DNA of 64,000 nt from Piscinibacter defluvii (lineage in GTDB: Bacteria > Pseudomonadota > Gammaproteobacteria > Burkholderiales > Burkholderiaceae_C). Of this stretch, positions 1 through 8,308 are shown piece by piece. The notes under the pieces are model-generated. The model was not told the origin of the DNA. It made no database searches and saw only the letters and a list, made by a program, of their open reading frames with translations. How positions within the stretch are numbered: the stretch's first letter is position 1; each line of letters starts with the position of its first letter. Made by a program: the position numbers and the translations under genes. The stretch is taken from positions 164,138-228,137 of the forward strand of contig NZ_ML137198.1 in the NCBI RefSeq assembly GCF_004011805.1, given 5' to 3'.

Positions 1-50
1 TCGACACACTGGCCATGCACCAGCGCGACGAAGACCCTATCACGATCCAT
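1..50 (-). CDS. possible 5' end of next H4MPT-operon gene (partial)
   Basis: A reverse-strand frame opens with an ATG at 50-48, 19 bases beyond the stop of the CitG-like gene, and runs off the window edge. Only about 16 residues are visible (MDRDRVFVALVHGQCV). No convincing Shine-Dalgarno sequence precedes it. The only support is its position as the next gene in a tightly packed same-strand operon. The product cannot be named from this much sequence. Confidence 0.3.
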   Translation of the reverse strand, partial: MDRDRVFVALVHGQCV

Positions 51-69
51 GCCACGCGTCAGCCGCGTG

Positions 70-927
70 TCAGGCGAGCGCGGCGAGCAGCAGCGTCGCG
101 ACGGTCAGGTCGGCGCTTGTGCCCGGGTTGATGCCCTGCGCCTTGAGCGCCTCGTCCCAGGCGGCGAAGGCCGGATCGCGCTGCGGCTGCGCCACCCCGA
201 GCCAGCCGTGCGCCGCGTGCATGACAGTCTGTGCCACGGCCTCGCCGTGTTTTCGAACAATGTGTGAATCGGGGAAACGCGCCAGCCAATGCAGGAACAC
301 CTGCTGCACCGGCGCGGCGGCAGCCGCGTCGACGGGCGCCGGCGGCATCGGCGGCATGAGTACAAACCCGGAGGCGGCAAGCGCTTCGGCGGCCGCCAGC
401 AGCTCGCGGTAGCCGCCGGCGTACTGTCGCGCGATCAGGTCGCGCCCGGCTGCCAGCGCCATCGCCTCGCGCAGGCCGACGCTGGGCGCCGCGTGCACGT
501 CCTGCGCCGGCGCCGTCCCGAGGCCGCCGGGGTTCGCCTGCGCGATCGCGCGGTAGGCCGCCGCGGCGTCGTCCAGCGCCAGGCCGGCCAGCACGGCCTC
601 GAGGGCCTCGGCCCAGGGCGTCTGCGGCGCGCGTAGCTCCGCGGCCCGGGCGATCGGCGCGCACAGCAGCACGATGCCGAGGTTGGTGTTGCAGCCGGCG
701 CTCGCCCAGCTGGCCTGCACCGCGCGCTCGATGCGCGCCCCGACCGCGGCGCCGCGCTCGAACAGCGGCACCGCCGCCGCCTGGGCACTGGCGATGAACT
801 GCCGCGCCTGCATGCCGTGGCCGGCCGAGGCCAGGCTCACGTTGCCGGGCTTGCGCACCGCCACGTCCAGCGTGCAGGCGGCGAGGAAGGCCGCGCGTGC
901 GCGCTCGAGCGTGTCGTCGGCAGTCAT
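70..927 (-). CDS. CitG/MdcB-like triphosphoribosyl-dephospho-CoA synthase family protein of the H4MPT cluster
   Basis: A 285-residue protein of the CitG family. The family attaches a triphosphoribosyl group to dephospho-CoA, but homologues also occur in tetrahydromethanopterin (H4MPT) gene clusters, where the role is probably in cofactor synthesis. Family-like motifs are RKPGNVS near residue 25, NTNLGIVLLCAPI near residue 80 and SHIVRKHG in the C-terminal third. The ATG at 927-925 overlaps the stop of the upstream ATP-grasp gene (ATGA), so translation is probably coupled. No citrate or malonate lyase genes are nearby, which argues against the classical acyl-carrier role. The family call is firm; the H4MPT role is inferred from neighbours. 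Confidence 0.8.
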   Translation of the reverse strand: MTADDTLERARAAFLAACTLDVAVRKPGNVSLASAGHGMQARQFIASAQAAAVPLFERGAAVGARIERAVQASWASAGCNTNLGIVLLCAPIARAAELRAPQTPWAEALEAVLAGLALDDAAAAYRAIAQANPGGLGTAPAQDVHAAPSVGLREAMALAAGRDLIARQYAGGYRELLAAAEALAASGFVLMPPMPPAPVDAAAAAPVQQVFLHWLARFPDSHIVRKHGEAVAQTVMHAAHGWLGVAQPQRDPAFAAWDEALKAQGINPGTSADLTVATLLLAALA

Positions 928-1844
928 GCGCGCCGGGCCGGCACCTGCGCGGCGCAGCGTCGCGCGAGCAGGTCGTCGACCAGCGCGCCGGCGATGTTGA
1001 ACGGGGTGACGCGCTGCAGGCCGTGCCAGGCCGCCACGCCGTTGACCTCGATGACCAGCGGCCCGGTCGGGCCGGGCATCAGGTCGATGCCCGCGTAGTC
1101 CATCTGCAGCGCCCGCGCCGCATCCTGCGCCAGGCGCGCCAGCTCGGGCGTGAGCTCGGCGCGCGCGACCCGCGCGCCCTGCGCGACGTTGTGGATCCAG
1201 TGCGTGCTGACGCGCCGCATCGCGGTCACCGCGCGCCCGCCGATCACCAGCACGCGCCAGTCGAAGCCCGGTTGCGCGACCGGCGGCACGAAGCGCTGCA
1301 GGTAGGCCACGCCGCCATAGCCGCGCGAGAGCGGCGGCAGCGCGCGGAACGCGCCGTCCACCAGGCCGACCCGCTGCAGGCCCTTGCCCTGCGAGCCGAA
1401 CAGCGGCTTGAGCACCAGCGCGTGGCCGGCCGCCGCCTCGCGCACCACGATCTGCTGGGCCTGCGCCGGCGACTCGACGGCCCAGGTCGGCGGGCACGGC
1501 ACGCCCGCGGCGTGCAGCAGCAGCGAGGTCATCGACTTGTCGACGCTGCGCTCGATCGCCCGCGCGTCGTTGTAGACCGGGACGCCGAGCTCGCGCAGCG
1601 CGTGCAGCACGCCGAGCCGGCGCGTCACCTGCTCGAAGCTGCCGCCGGCAATGCCGCGCACCAGCACCGCGTCGGGCAGCTCGCGACCGAAGCCCGGCAG
1701 CGCCAGGCCGTGCCAGGCGTGGCCGGTGTCGATGCGCACGTCGGCCAGGTCCAGGCAGCGCCCCAGCGCGCCGCGGGCGCGCAGGGCCGCCTGCAGCTGG
1801 CGCGTGTGCCAGCCCACCTCGTCGGTCGCGATCGCGATGCGCAT
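924..1844 (-). CDS. RimK-type ATP-grasp protein of the H4MPT cluster (Orf5-like)
   Basis: An ATP-grasp ligase-like protein of about 306 residues. Such enzymes join a carboxylate to an amine through an acyl phosphate. The stretch around LVLKPLFGSQGKGLQ is the nucleotide-binding loop, and the C-terminal part with MDYAGIDLMPG and IEVNG carries the metal-binding acidic and Asn residues. It lies between mch and the CitG-like gene and overlaps both. The best start is the ATG at 1844-1842, which forms a TGATG overlap with the mch stop; a GTG one codon upstream is the alternative. Homologues in methylotrophs are linked to H4MPT synthesis, possibly side-chain glutamylation, but the exact substrate is inferred. 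Confidence 0.82.
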   Translation of the reverse strand: MRIAIATDEVGWHTRQLQAALRARGALGRCLDLADVRIDTGHAWHGLALPGFGRELPDAVLVRGIAGGSFEQVTRRLGVLHALRELGVPVYNDARAIERSVDKSMTSLLLHAAGVPCPPTWAVESPAQAQQIVVREAAAGHALVLKPLFGSQGKGLQRVGLVDGAFRALPPLSRGYGGVAYLQRFVPPVAQPGFDWRVLVIGGRAVTAMRRVSTHWIHNVAQGARVARAELTPELARLAQDAARALQMDYAGIDLMPGPTGPLVIEVNGVAAWHGLQRVTPFNIAGALVDDLLARRCAAQVPARRA

Positions 1845-2848
1845 CACTCGGCGTCGAGCCAGAGCTTGCGCAGCAGGTCCATGTCAAGCGCACCGGCATG
1901 CCAGGTGCGGCCGCTGTCGACGTTGCTGACCCACACCTCGGCCGGCGCGAACAGCGCGCCGTCGATCTTGTAGAAGTCGTACTCCACGTCCTTGAAGATC
2001 TGCGCGAAGGAGCGGCCGTAGTCCTTCGAGTTGCGCGAGGGCAGGCGCTGCGCCAGGTCGCGCGCCGCGTCGTCGCCGCCGCGCACGGCCAGGTGAACCC
2101 GCCCGCCATACAGGATCGCGTCGTTGGTGCGGCCCATCGCCTCGACGCCGTCGGGGCTGGGCGAGGGCAGCGGCGCGGTCGCCACGCCGTCGACCACCTG
2201 CGACAGGTCGAAGCCGAGTTCGTGCGCCTTGTGCAGCGCGACCTCGAGCACCCGCGCAACCACCTGCGTCGTGCCGGCCAGGCTGCTGGTGGGCGTGAGC
2301 ACCACGGTCAGCGCCTCGGGCGCCAGGCCGCAGTCGCGCAGCAGCTTCTCGAGGATCACCGCCGGCGGTGCGCGGTCGACCTCGAGCACGATCACGCCGC
2401 GCTCGGCGCGGTCGCGGTAGCCGAGCTCGGCGAACAGCGCTTCCTTGGCCGCCAGTGCGCGCGCCGGGCCGGAGCCGAGCGAGAAGAACTTCTTGCCGCC
2501 GGTCTCCTCCTTGCTCGCCGCCAGGCTCCAGCCGGCGTACTGGCTGGCCAGACAGGCGAGCACCGGCTGCGAGCTGCGCGCCTCGAGCCAGCTCGGCCAG
2601 CCGTCGACCGCGCCGCTGCGCAGGCCGACCTGGCCGAAGCCACCCATGCAGATCTCGCCGATCAGCAGCCCGGCGGCGATGCTGCCCGGCGCCTCGATGC
2701 CGGCATCGACGATGGTCGGGCCGAGCGGGTCGCGCCGCACGGCCACGCGCAGCGCCGCGGCCTGCGCGACCAGTTGCTCGACCAGCGGCTGCACCTGCCG
2801 GTTCAGGCTCAGCTCGACGCCGGCCAGTGCCGGGGAATGTGGGTTCAT
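1844..2848 (-). CDS. mch: methenyltetrahydromethanopterin cyclohydrolase
   Basis: A 334-residue cytoplasmic enzyme that interconverts methenyl-H4MPT and formyl-H4MPT in formaldehyde oxidation. Full-length similarity to Mch is recognisable, including LLIGEICMGGFGQVGL near residue 60, KEETGGKKFFSLGSGPARAL near 110 and the conserved C-terminal VEYDFYKIDGALFAPAEV block. The ATG at 2848-2846 overlaps the previous stop (ATGA) and has a GGAG about nine bases upstream. It sits in the operon directly after an ATP-grasp gene and mtdB, the next enzyme in the same pathway. Together with mtdB it is the firmest sign of H4MPT-dependent C1 metabolism here. Confidence 0.96.
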   Translation of the reverse strand: MNPHSPALAGVELSLNRQVQPLVEQLVAQAAALRVAVRRDPLGPTIVDAGIEAPGSIAAGLLIGEICMGGFGQVGLRSGAVDGWPSWLEARSSQPVLACLASQYAGWSLAASKEETGGKKFFSLGSGPARALAAKEALFAELGYRDRAERGVIVLEVDRAPPAVILEKLLRDCGLAPEALTVVLTPTSSLAGTTQVVARVLEVALHKAHELGFDLSQVVDGVATAPLPSPSPDGVEAMGRTNDAILYGGRVHLAVRGGDDAARDLAQRLPSRNSKDYGRSFAQIFKDVEYDFYKIDGALFAPAEVWVSNVDSGRTWHAGALDMDLLRKLWLDAE

Positions 2849-3975
2849 GCCAGGGTCTCCAGGGAGGTGAGCAATGCGTCGCTGCGCCGCGCGAGCTTAT
2901 CGCGCACGGCCGCGGCGCTCGCTCCCTGCGCGTCGACGCTGCAGATGGGTTCGCCGGGCGACCAGGCCCAGGGAAGGTCGGGCAGGTCATGCACGTCCGG
3001 CTGCAGCGCCAGCCAGGCGAGCTGGCGCTCGACCAGCCGCAGCGGCGCCCGCGCAAACACGATCTCGCTGCCGCGCACCGTGTCGGCGGCGCGCCGCGGC
3101 GTCGGCAGGCCCTCGCCGCGGCAGGCCTGCCGGTGCGCCTCGATCGGCCCGCCCTCGCCCACCTGCGGGTACAGCGCCACGCTGGCCGGCGGGCGGGCGT
3201 TCAGCTCCAGCACCTCGATGCGTTCGCCGTCGAGCAGGAAGTCGAGGCTGCCCAGGCCGCGCAGGCCGAAGGTCTCGACCAGGCTGCACACCGCGTGCGT
3301 GGCCTGGTCCAGCACCGCCACGGCCACCGGCACCGGACCGATCACGCCGCTGTAGAGGAAGCGCCAGCCGTGCCGCTCCTGCACGATCTGCTCGTTGCAG
3401 CCGAGCACGACGGCATCGCGCCCGTCGGCGACGAAGGTGGCCGACATCGGCACGCCGGGCCGCTCGCGCTGCAGGTACGTGGTGGCCGACAGCGCGCGCA
3501 GCGAGTGGCGCGGCGCGGCGACGATGTGCGTGCCGCCGCTGCCGGCGGCGTCCTTGACCAGCCAGCCCTCGCGCTCGTCGGGCCAGTCGCGCCGCACCGG
3601 CGGGTGCGCGATGCCGGCCGCGTCGAGCGCGGCGAAGAAGGCTCCGGGGTCGCGCACGCGCGCGACGGTCTCGGCATCGTTGCCGATCAGGGGCAGGCGC
3701 TGCGCGCCGGCGGCGAGCAGATCGGTGCGGCCGTCGAAGCCGCTGCCGGCGATCCAGCCCTCCACGCCCTGCCCGCGCAGCGCCTCGAGCGCCGCGAGCA
3801 GCAGCGCGGCGTCGATGCGCAACGCCGACGGATCGCCAATGCGCGTCCAGTCCAGCGCGGCGCGGCGCGTGTCGCGGTCGCCGAACAGGTCCAGGGCCAG
3901 CACCTCATGGCCCTCGAGCGCGGCCAGCTCGGCCAGCACGCGCACGGAATAGCCTGCGAGGGCGAGGCGCGTCAC
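2845..3975 (-). CDS. ATP-grasp domain protein of the H4MPT cluster (OrfY-like)
   Basis: A 376-residue protein with an N-terminal Rossmann-like region (LALAGYSVRVLAELAALEG) and an ATP-grasp fold. The central segment GWLVKDAAGSGGTHIV looks like the ATP-binding loop, and LGSLDFLLDGERIEVLELNA is the metal-binding C-terminal motif. It differs from the second ATP-grasp gene in this operon. Proteins of this type are found only with H4MPT clusters in bacteria, so a step in H4MPT assembly is likely; the reaction is unproven. Translation probably starts at the GTG at 3975-3973, which overlaps the mtdB stop by four bases. Confidence 0.82.
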   Translation of the reverse strand: MTRLALAGYSVRVLAELAALEGHEVLALDLFGDRDTRRAALDWTRIGDPSALRIDAALLLAALEALRGQGVEGWIAGSGFDGRTDLLAAGAQRLPLIGNDAETVARVRDPGAFFAALDAAGIAHPPVRRDWPDEREGWLVKDAAGSGGTHIVAAPRHSLRALSATTYLQRERPGVPMSATFVADGRDAVVLGCNEQIVQERHGWRFLYSGVIGPVPVAVAVLDQATHAVCSLVETFGLRGLGSLDFLLDGERIEVLELNARPPASVALYPQVGEGGPIEAHRQACRGEGLPTPRRAADTVRGSEIVFARAPLRLVERQLAWLALQPDVHDLPDLPWAWSPGEPICSVDAQGASAAAVRDKLARRSDALLTSLETLA

Positions 3976-4886
3976 TGCTTGGCGGCAGACTCGGCGAGGA
4001 AGGCCCGCGCCGTGGCGAAGGCCTCGGCGAAGCCGAGCCGCACCGCCTTCTCGGCCTCGCGCATCTGCAACAGCAGGCGGTGCTGCGTCTGGTACTTGAC
4101 GTTGCCGATCGCCAGCGCGCCGATGCCCAGCGCCGCCGTGCCTGCCAGCGGCCTGGCGTCGTCCATCACGCCGACACCGGCAATCCCCTCGGGCGGCACG
4201 GCGTTCACGTCGGCGGCCACCTTCAGGTCCTTCGCGAAGCCCAGGTCCTCGGCCGAGACCACCTGCACGCCGGCGGCGGCGCAGGCCAGCAGCACGTCGG
4301 CCTCGCCGATGGACGTGCGCACCGCGGCCCGGTCGCCGCCGGAAATGCCGTGCAGCGTGACGCCGAAGCGCGCGCCGGTTTCGCGGGCGGCCTGCTCGGC
4401 GACATCGATGCCGTTGCGGCTGGACAGCCAGACCGTGGCACCCGCCTGCGCCGCGATCACGCCGGCGATGCGCCCGACCGGCCCGGTGCCGCCGAGAACG
4501 ACGACGCGCTGGCCGTCGAGCCCGGCGGCGCCCTGCCTCTTCAGCGCCGCCTCGACGCAGGCCACCATCGCCGCGGCGGTGGTGTAGGCCCCGCTCGGAT
4601 CGGCCATCAGCGACACGACGAAGGGCTTGACCATCGCGCTCTTGGCGCGCTCGAGCATGTCGGCGGCGAGCAGCGCATCGCGCCCGCCGATGAAGATGCC
4701 GGTGCGCTGCACGCCCTTGGGCCCGCGCGAGAAGATTGCGTCCTGCGTCAGCCCGGTGATGCTGTCGAGACTGGCGTCGCAGTACGGCACGATGATCTGG
4801 TAGCCGGCGTCGGCGGCCATGTTGATGTCGAACGGGCTCATCTGCCGGCCCGGCGTGAACATGTGCAGGATGTAGGGGCGTTCCAT
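3972..4886 (-). CDS. mtdB: NAD(P)-dependent methylenetetrahydromethanopterin dehydrogenase
   Basis: A 304-residue enzyme that oxidises methylene-H4MPT to methenyl-H4MPT with NAD(P). The N-terminus (RPYILHMFTPGRQMSPFDIN) and the segment FSRGPKGVQRTGIFIGGRD are typical of MtdB. A Rossmann dinucleotide-binding motif follows (VVVLGGTGPVGRIAG). It acts immediately before Mch, whose gene lies two positions downstream. The start is an ATG with a GAGAG-type ribosome site upstream. It is separated by 27 bases from the beta-RFAP synthase gene and overlaps the OrfY-like gene by GTGA. Confidence 0.95.
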   Translation of the reverse strand: MERPYILHMFTPGRQMSPFDINMAADAGYQIIVPYCDASLDSITGLTQDAIFSRGPKGVQRTGIFIGGRDALLAADMLERAKSAMVKPFVVSLMADPSGAYTTAAAMVACVEAALKRQGAAGLDGQRVVVLGGTGPVGRIAGVIAAQAGATVWLSSRNGIDVAEQAARETGARFGVTLHGISGGDRAAVRTSIGEADVLLACAAAGVQVVSAEDLGFAKDLKVAADVNAVPPEGIAGVGVMDDARPLAGTAALGIGALAIGNVKYQTQHRLLLQMREAEKAVRLGFAEAFATARAFLAESAAKQ

Positions 4887-4913
4887 CGCGTGGTCTCTCG
4901 GGAAGTGATTCGG

Positions 4914-5924
4914 TCAGGGCGCCGCGGCCAGCGTGGCGCCCGTGTTGCGGCCGGCGACGACCTGCAGCGCGAGCGCATCGTCCACCACGCCGGCGGTGCG
5001 CGCCGCGGCCAGCAGGTTGTCGGCGCGCCTGGCCGATTCGACGATCGCGAAGCCGGTCGGGCCCCAGCTGCTCTGGCCCAGGGCCACCGGGGCGCCGGGC
5101 GCCTCGCGCAGCCAGTGCATCAGTCGCGCGACGGCCGGGCTGGTCCAGGGGCTGCCGTGCTGGGCCGGCGCGAAATGTGCGCCGAGCACCTGCTGCACCA
5201 CGTTCAGTCCGGCCGCGAAGGCGGCGAAGTCGGCCTGCGCCGCGCCGGGCAGCAGGCGCATCAGCACCTGGTGGCAGATCTCGGCGGCCCGCTCGCGCGG
5301 CAGCGGCGCCAGCGCGGCGATCGCCTCGCGCTCCTGGGCGCCGGACAGGCCGCGCCGCGCCGGCTCGAGCACCACGATCACACGCCAGTCGGCCGGCCAG
5401 GCGATGCGTGCGAGCAGCGGCGCGGGCGCCCCGTCGGGCGACGGACCGCCGTCGACCAGCAGCCCGCCGACGTCGAAGCCGGCGATGCCGATGCCCGAGC
5501 GCAGTCCGCGGCCGAGCCAGCGGGCCAGCGTCGGCGTGTCCACCTGCAGCCCGTGGCAGGCGGCGAACGCACGCCCGAGTGCCAGTGCCAGCTGGGTGCC
5601 CGAGCCGAAGCCGGCATGCACGGGCAGCGTCCGCAGCAAGCGCAGCTTCAGCGGATTGGTCAGGCCGGTCTCCTCGCGCAGGCGCTGCAGCCAGGCCACG
5701 GCGCGCTCGAGCTCCGCGCCGGACGCGGCGGGGTCGGCGCCGACCTCGTCGCGGCGCGCCGGTTGCAGCGACACCACGGTCTCGAAGCCCTCGACCACCA
5801 GCCCGATGCTGCCGAAGCGCCGTCCGAGCGTGCCGGAGGGATCGAGGAAGCCCAGGTGCAGGCGCCCGGGCGCGTGCACCGCCACCCCGGCGCCCTGGCG
5901 CAGATCGGTCGAGGGAGCGTTCAT
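4914..5924 (-). CDS. beta-ribofuranosylaminobenzene 5'-phosphate synthase (beta-RFAP synthase)
   Basis: A GHMP-kinase-fold protein of about 336 residues that matches beta-RFAP synthase. That enzyme condenses p-aminobenzoate with PRPP, releasing CO2, as the first committed step of methanopterin synthesis. APGRLHLGF near residue 18 and the GHMP glycine motif GFGSGTQLALALG near 105 are visible. The ATG at 5924-5922 was chosen because the protein then begins just before the conserved domain; an in-frame TTG at 5963 would add 13 unconvincing residues. A 154-base spacer with two strong hairpins separates it from the pterin dehydratase gene, so it may have its own promoter or be attenuated. Confidence 0.88.
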   Translation of the reverse strand: MNAPSTDLRQGAGVAVHAPGRLHLGFLDPSGTLGRRFGSIGLVVEGFETVVSLQPARRDEVGADPAASGAELERAVAWLQRLREETGLTNPLKLRLLRTLPVHAGFGSGTQLALALGRAFAACHGLQVDTPTLARWLGRGLRSGIGIAGFDVGGLLVDGGPSPDGAPAPLLARIAWPADWRVIVVLEPARRGLSGAQEREAIAALAPLPRERAAEICHQVLMRLLPGAAQADFAAFAAGLNVVQQVLGAHFAPAQHGSPWTSPAVARLMHWLREAPGAPVALGQSSWGPTGFAIVESARRADNLLAAARTAGVVDDALALQVVAGRNTGATLAAAP

Positions 5925-5974
5925 CGGGGCATGTCGGGCCGGTTCATCCACGTGGAATAGCAATCCCCGTTCCG

Positions 5975-5997
5975 CGGCCGCACACGGCGTGCGGCCG
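5975..5997 (-). promoter_or_regulatory. hairpin in the spacer between pterin dehydratase and beta-RFAP synthase genes
   Basis: Perfect 9-base inverted repeat (CGGCCGCAC / GTGCGGCCG) with a 5-base loop. A second 7-base repeat (CCCCGGG / CCCGGGG) lies at 6003-6025. Together they occupy most of the 154-base gap inside the operon. No T-tract follows, so a processing site, attenuator or protein site is as likely as a terminator. Confidence 0.45.
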
Positions 5998-6078
5998 ACC
6001 GTCCCCGGGCAGCGGTGTCCCGGGGCGGGGACATTGTGTCAGCGCACTGCCGCCCGGCCGGCGGCCGACTGGTGGCCT

Positions 6079-6468
6079 TCAGTCGTACTTGAGGTACTTG
6101 AAGCGCGGGTCGTCCGGCGTGCCCTCGAGCACCGCGCCCTCCTCGCGCCCGGGCTGCCACATCAGCACCTCCTCGATCTTGCGCGCCAGCGCGAAGTCCT
6201 TCTCGGTGATGCCCTTGGCCGCGTGGTTCATCAGCTTGACCGTCACGAACGCGTACGAGACGGTCAGGTCCGGGTGGTGCCAGGCCGCTTCGGCAAGATG
6301 GCCGACGCTGTTCACCACCATCAGCGTCGACTTCCAGCCGCTCGTCTTGTACTTGCGCCGGATCCAGCCGTCCTCGAGGTACCAGTGGGGCAGCTCGACC
6401 TTCAGGCGGCCTTCCACCTCGTCGGCGCTGTAGACCTCGTCCGCGCCCTTGCGTCGCCATTGCGTCAT
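6079..6468 (-). CDS. 4a-hydroxytetrahydrobiopterin dehydratase (PCD/DCoH) homologue
   Basis: A 129-residue protein of the pterin-4a-carbinolamine dehydratase family. The diagnostic active-site stretch HLAEAAWHHPDL is present, with the conserved His pair before Pro, followed by VKLMNHAAKGITEKDFALA. Length is slightly above the 95-115 residues usual for the family because of a C-terminal tail ending DDPRFKYLKYD. The ATG has an excellent ribosome site (AAGGAGACAACC just upstream). It is the first gene of the H4MPT operon, which suggests a role with a methanopterin or other pterin. A role in phenylalanine hydroxylation is possible, but no phhA is in view. Confidence 0.88.
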   Translation of the reverse strand: MTQWRRKGADEVYSADEVEGRLKVELPHWYLEDGWIRRKYKTSGWKSTLMVVNSVGHLAEAAWHHPDLTVSYAFVTVKLMNHAAKGITEKDFALARKIEEVLMWQPGREEGAVLEGTPDDPRFKYLKYD

Positions 6469-6674
6469 GGTTGTCTCCTTGCGACTGAGAGAAAACGGTA
6501 CCCCAGAAGTACAAACCCCTCCCGACCTGAGGTGGGAGGGGCGGGTGGCTGACGCCACCGATCCGGGGCTCCGGAGGTAGAAGGTCCGGGGCTCCTGGCG
6601 CGCAGGGACTGCGCCATCGGAAAGACCTGCAGGGCAGGCCTTCAAACCTTAGGTCAGGCCCGCGGCGAGTTCAA
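6469..6674 (-). promoter_or_regulatory. promoter and structured leader of the H4MPT operon
   Basis: The stretch between ubiD and the pterin dehydratase gene. On the reverse strand a candidate sigma70 promoter lies at 6674-6646 (TTGAAC, 17 bases, TAAGGT), giving a leader of roughly 170 bases. The leader holds hairpins at 6516-6541 (8-base stem CCCCTCCC/GGGAGGGG), 6544-6559 (6-base stem GGTGGC/GCCACC) and a 6-base GCGCAG/CTGCGC stem farther upstream. It also carries an 11-base direct repeat (TCCGGGGCTCC on the + strand) at 6562-6572 and 6585-6595. It ends in a strong AAGGAG ribosome site. No known riboswitch class was recognised. Confidence 0.45.
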
Positions 6675-6702
6675 GCGCGGCGTCCGTGCGTCTTTCCTCT
6701 TG

Positions 6703-8262
6703 TCAGCCGGCGCGCTTCATGATCTGCGCGACGATGCCCTCGACCCGCCGGGTGACCTCGGGCGCCATCGCGATCGCGCGGCCCCATTCGCGCTGCGTCT
6801 CGCCGGGCCACTTGTTGGTCGCATCCAGCCCCATCTTGCCGCCCAGCCCGCTGACCGGCGAGGCGAAGTCGAGGTAGTCGATCGGGGTGTGGTCGACCAG
6901 CGTGGTGTCGCGCACCGGGTCCATGCGGGTGGTGATCGCCCAGACCACCTCGTCCCAGCGGCGGATGTCGACGTCGTCGTCGGTCACCACGATGAACTTG
7001 GTGTACATGAACTGGCGCAGGAAGCTCCACAACCCGAACATCAGCCGCTTCGCATGACCCGGGTAGCGCTTGCGCATGCTGATGATCGCCATCCGGTAGC
7101 TGCAGCCCTCGGGCGGCAGGTAGAAGTCGACGATCTCCGGAAACTGCTTCTGCAGGATCGGCACGAACACCTCGTTGAGCGCGACGCCGAGCACCGCCGG
7201 CTCGTCGGGCGGCTTGCCGGTGTAGGTGGAGTGGTAGATGGCGTCGCGCCGGTGCGTCAGGCGCCGCAGCTCGAACACCGGGAACCAGTCCTGCTCGTTG
7301 TAGTAGCCGGTGTGGTCGCCGAACGGGCCTTCGAGCGCATGCAGGTAGCCGTCGACCTCCTTCAGGGGCACACCATGCTCGCTGGTGCCGGCATAGCCCG
7401 GCGCGGCCGGCGGAATGTGGCCTTCGAGCACGAACTCCGCATGCGCCGGCACCTGCAGCATCACGCCGGCGTCGCCCACCCCGGCCTCGGCCAGCTCGGT
7501 GCGGCCGCCGCGCAGCAGGCCGGCGAACTGGTACTCCGACAGCGTGTCGGGCACCGGCGTCACCGCGCCCAGGATGGTGGCCGGGTCGGCGCCCAGCGCC
7601 ACGGCGATCGGGAACGGCTGGCCAGGCTTCTCGCGCGCGAACTCGCGGAAGTCGAGCGCGCCGCCGCGGTGTGCCAGCCAGCGCATGATCACGCGTCGAG
7701 GCCCGATCACCTGCTGGCGGTAGATGCCCAGGTTCTGACGCGCGCGTGCTGACGGGCCGCCCTGCGGGCCGCGCGTGATCACCAGGCCCCAGGTGATCAG
7801 CGGCCCGGCATCACCCGGCCAGCAGGTCTGCACCGGCAGGCGGCCGAGGTCGATCTCGTCGCCCTCCAGCACCACGTCTCGACAAGGCGCCTGGCGAAGC
7901 ACGGCCGGCTTCATGTCCCACAGGGCCTTGGCCATGTGTAACAGCCTGCCGGCGTCGCGCAGCCCCTTGGGCGGTTCGGGCTCCTTGAGGCTGGCCAGCA
8001 ACAAACCGATGTCCCGCAACTCCCCCACCCCGGTGGCGCCCATGCCGAGCGCCACCCGCCGGGGCGTGCCGAACAGGTTGGCCAGGACCGGAAACTTGTA
8101 ACCGTCGGGCCGCTCGAACAACAGGGCCGGTCCACCCTGGCGCAGCACGAAGTCACTGACTGCTGTCATCTCGAGCCGCGCCGAGACTGGGTCTGCGACC
8201 CGGCGCAGTTCGCCGGACGCTTCCAGGCCAGCCATGAAGTCCCGCAGGTCCCGATACTTCAT
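6703..8262 (-). CDS. ubiD: UbiD family decarboxylase (3-octaprenyl-4-hydroxybenzoate decarboxylase)
   Basis: A 519-residue prenylated-FMN-dependent decarboxylase; the ubiquinone enzyme removes the ring carboxylate of 4-hydroxy-3-polyprenylbenzoate. Full length matches the family (about 490-520). The cofactor-binding and catalytic region is visible as [14 protein letters not shown], followed by [10 protein letters not shown] and [11 protein letters not shown], which carry the Arg, Glu and acidic residues expected. The C-terminal [20 protein letters not shown] is typical. The ATG at 8262-8260 has no ribosome site but a TACGAT hexamer five bases upstream, so the mRNA may be leaderless. No ubiX is in the window. 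Confidence 0.93.
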   Translation of the reverse strand: MKYRDLRDFMAGLEASGELRRVADPVSARLEMTAVSDFVLRQGGPALLFERPDGYKFPVLANLFGTPRRVALGMGATGVGELRDIGLLLASLKEPEPPKGLRDAGRLLHMAKALWDMKPAVLRQAPCRDVVLEGDEIDLGRLPVQTCWPGDAGPLITWGLVITRGPQGGPSARARQNLGIYRQQVIGPRRVIMRWLAHRGGALDFREFAREKPGQPFPIAVALGADPATILGAVTPVPDTLSEYQFAGLLRGGRTELAEAGVGDAGVMLQVPAHAEFVLEGHIPPAAPGYAGTSEHGVPLKEVDGYLHALEGPFGDHTGYYNEQDWFPVFELRRLTHRRDAIYHSTYTGKPPDEPAVLGVALNEVFVPILQKQFPEIVDFYLPPEGCSYRMAIISMRKRYPGHAKRLMFGLWSFLRQFMYTKFIVVTDDDVDIRRWDEVVWAITTRMDPVRDTTLVDHTPIDYLDFASPVSGLGGKMGLDATNKWPGETQREWGRAIAMAPEVTRRVEGIVAQIMKRAG

Positions 8263-8267
8263 ACAAA

Positions 8268-8273
8268 ATCGTA
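8268..8273 (-). promoter_or_regulatory. candidate -10 element of ubiD
   Basis: On the reverse strand TACGAT ends five bases before the ubiD ATG, in an unusually AT-rich patch. No Shine-Dalgarno sequence is present. The spacing would put the transcription start at or next to the start codon. The expected -35 region overlaps the inverted repeat at 8289-8308. Confidence 0.4.
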
Positions 8274-8288
8274 ATTAAGATTCAAATC

Positions 8289-8308
8289 CATAACCTTGAC
8301 TGGTTATG
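8289..8308. promoter_or_regulatory. operator-like inverted repeat between ubiD and the transglycosylase gene
   Basis: Perfect 7-base inverted repeat CATAACC / GGTTATG separated by 6 bases, 27 bases upstream of ubiD in an AT-rich patch. It covers the -35 regions of both the leftward and rightward candidate promoters, the position expected of a binding site for a dimeric regulator. Confidence 0.5.
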
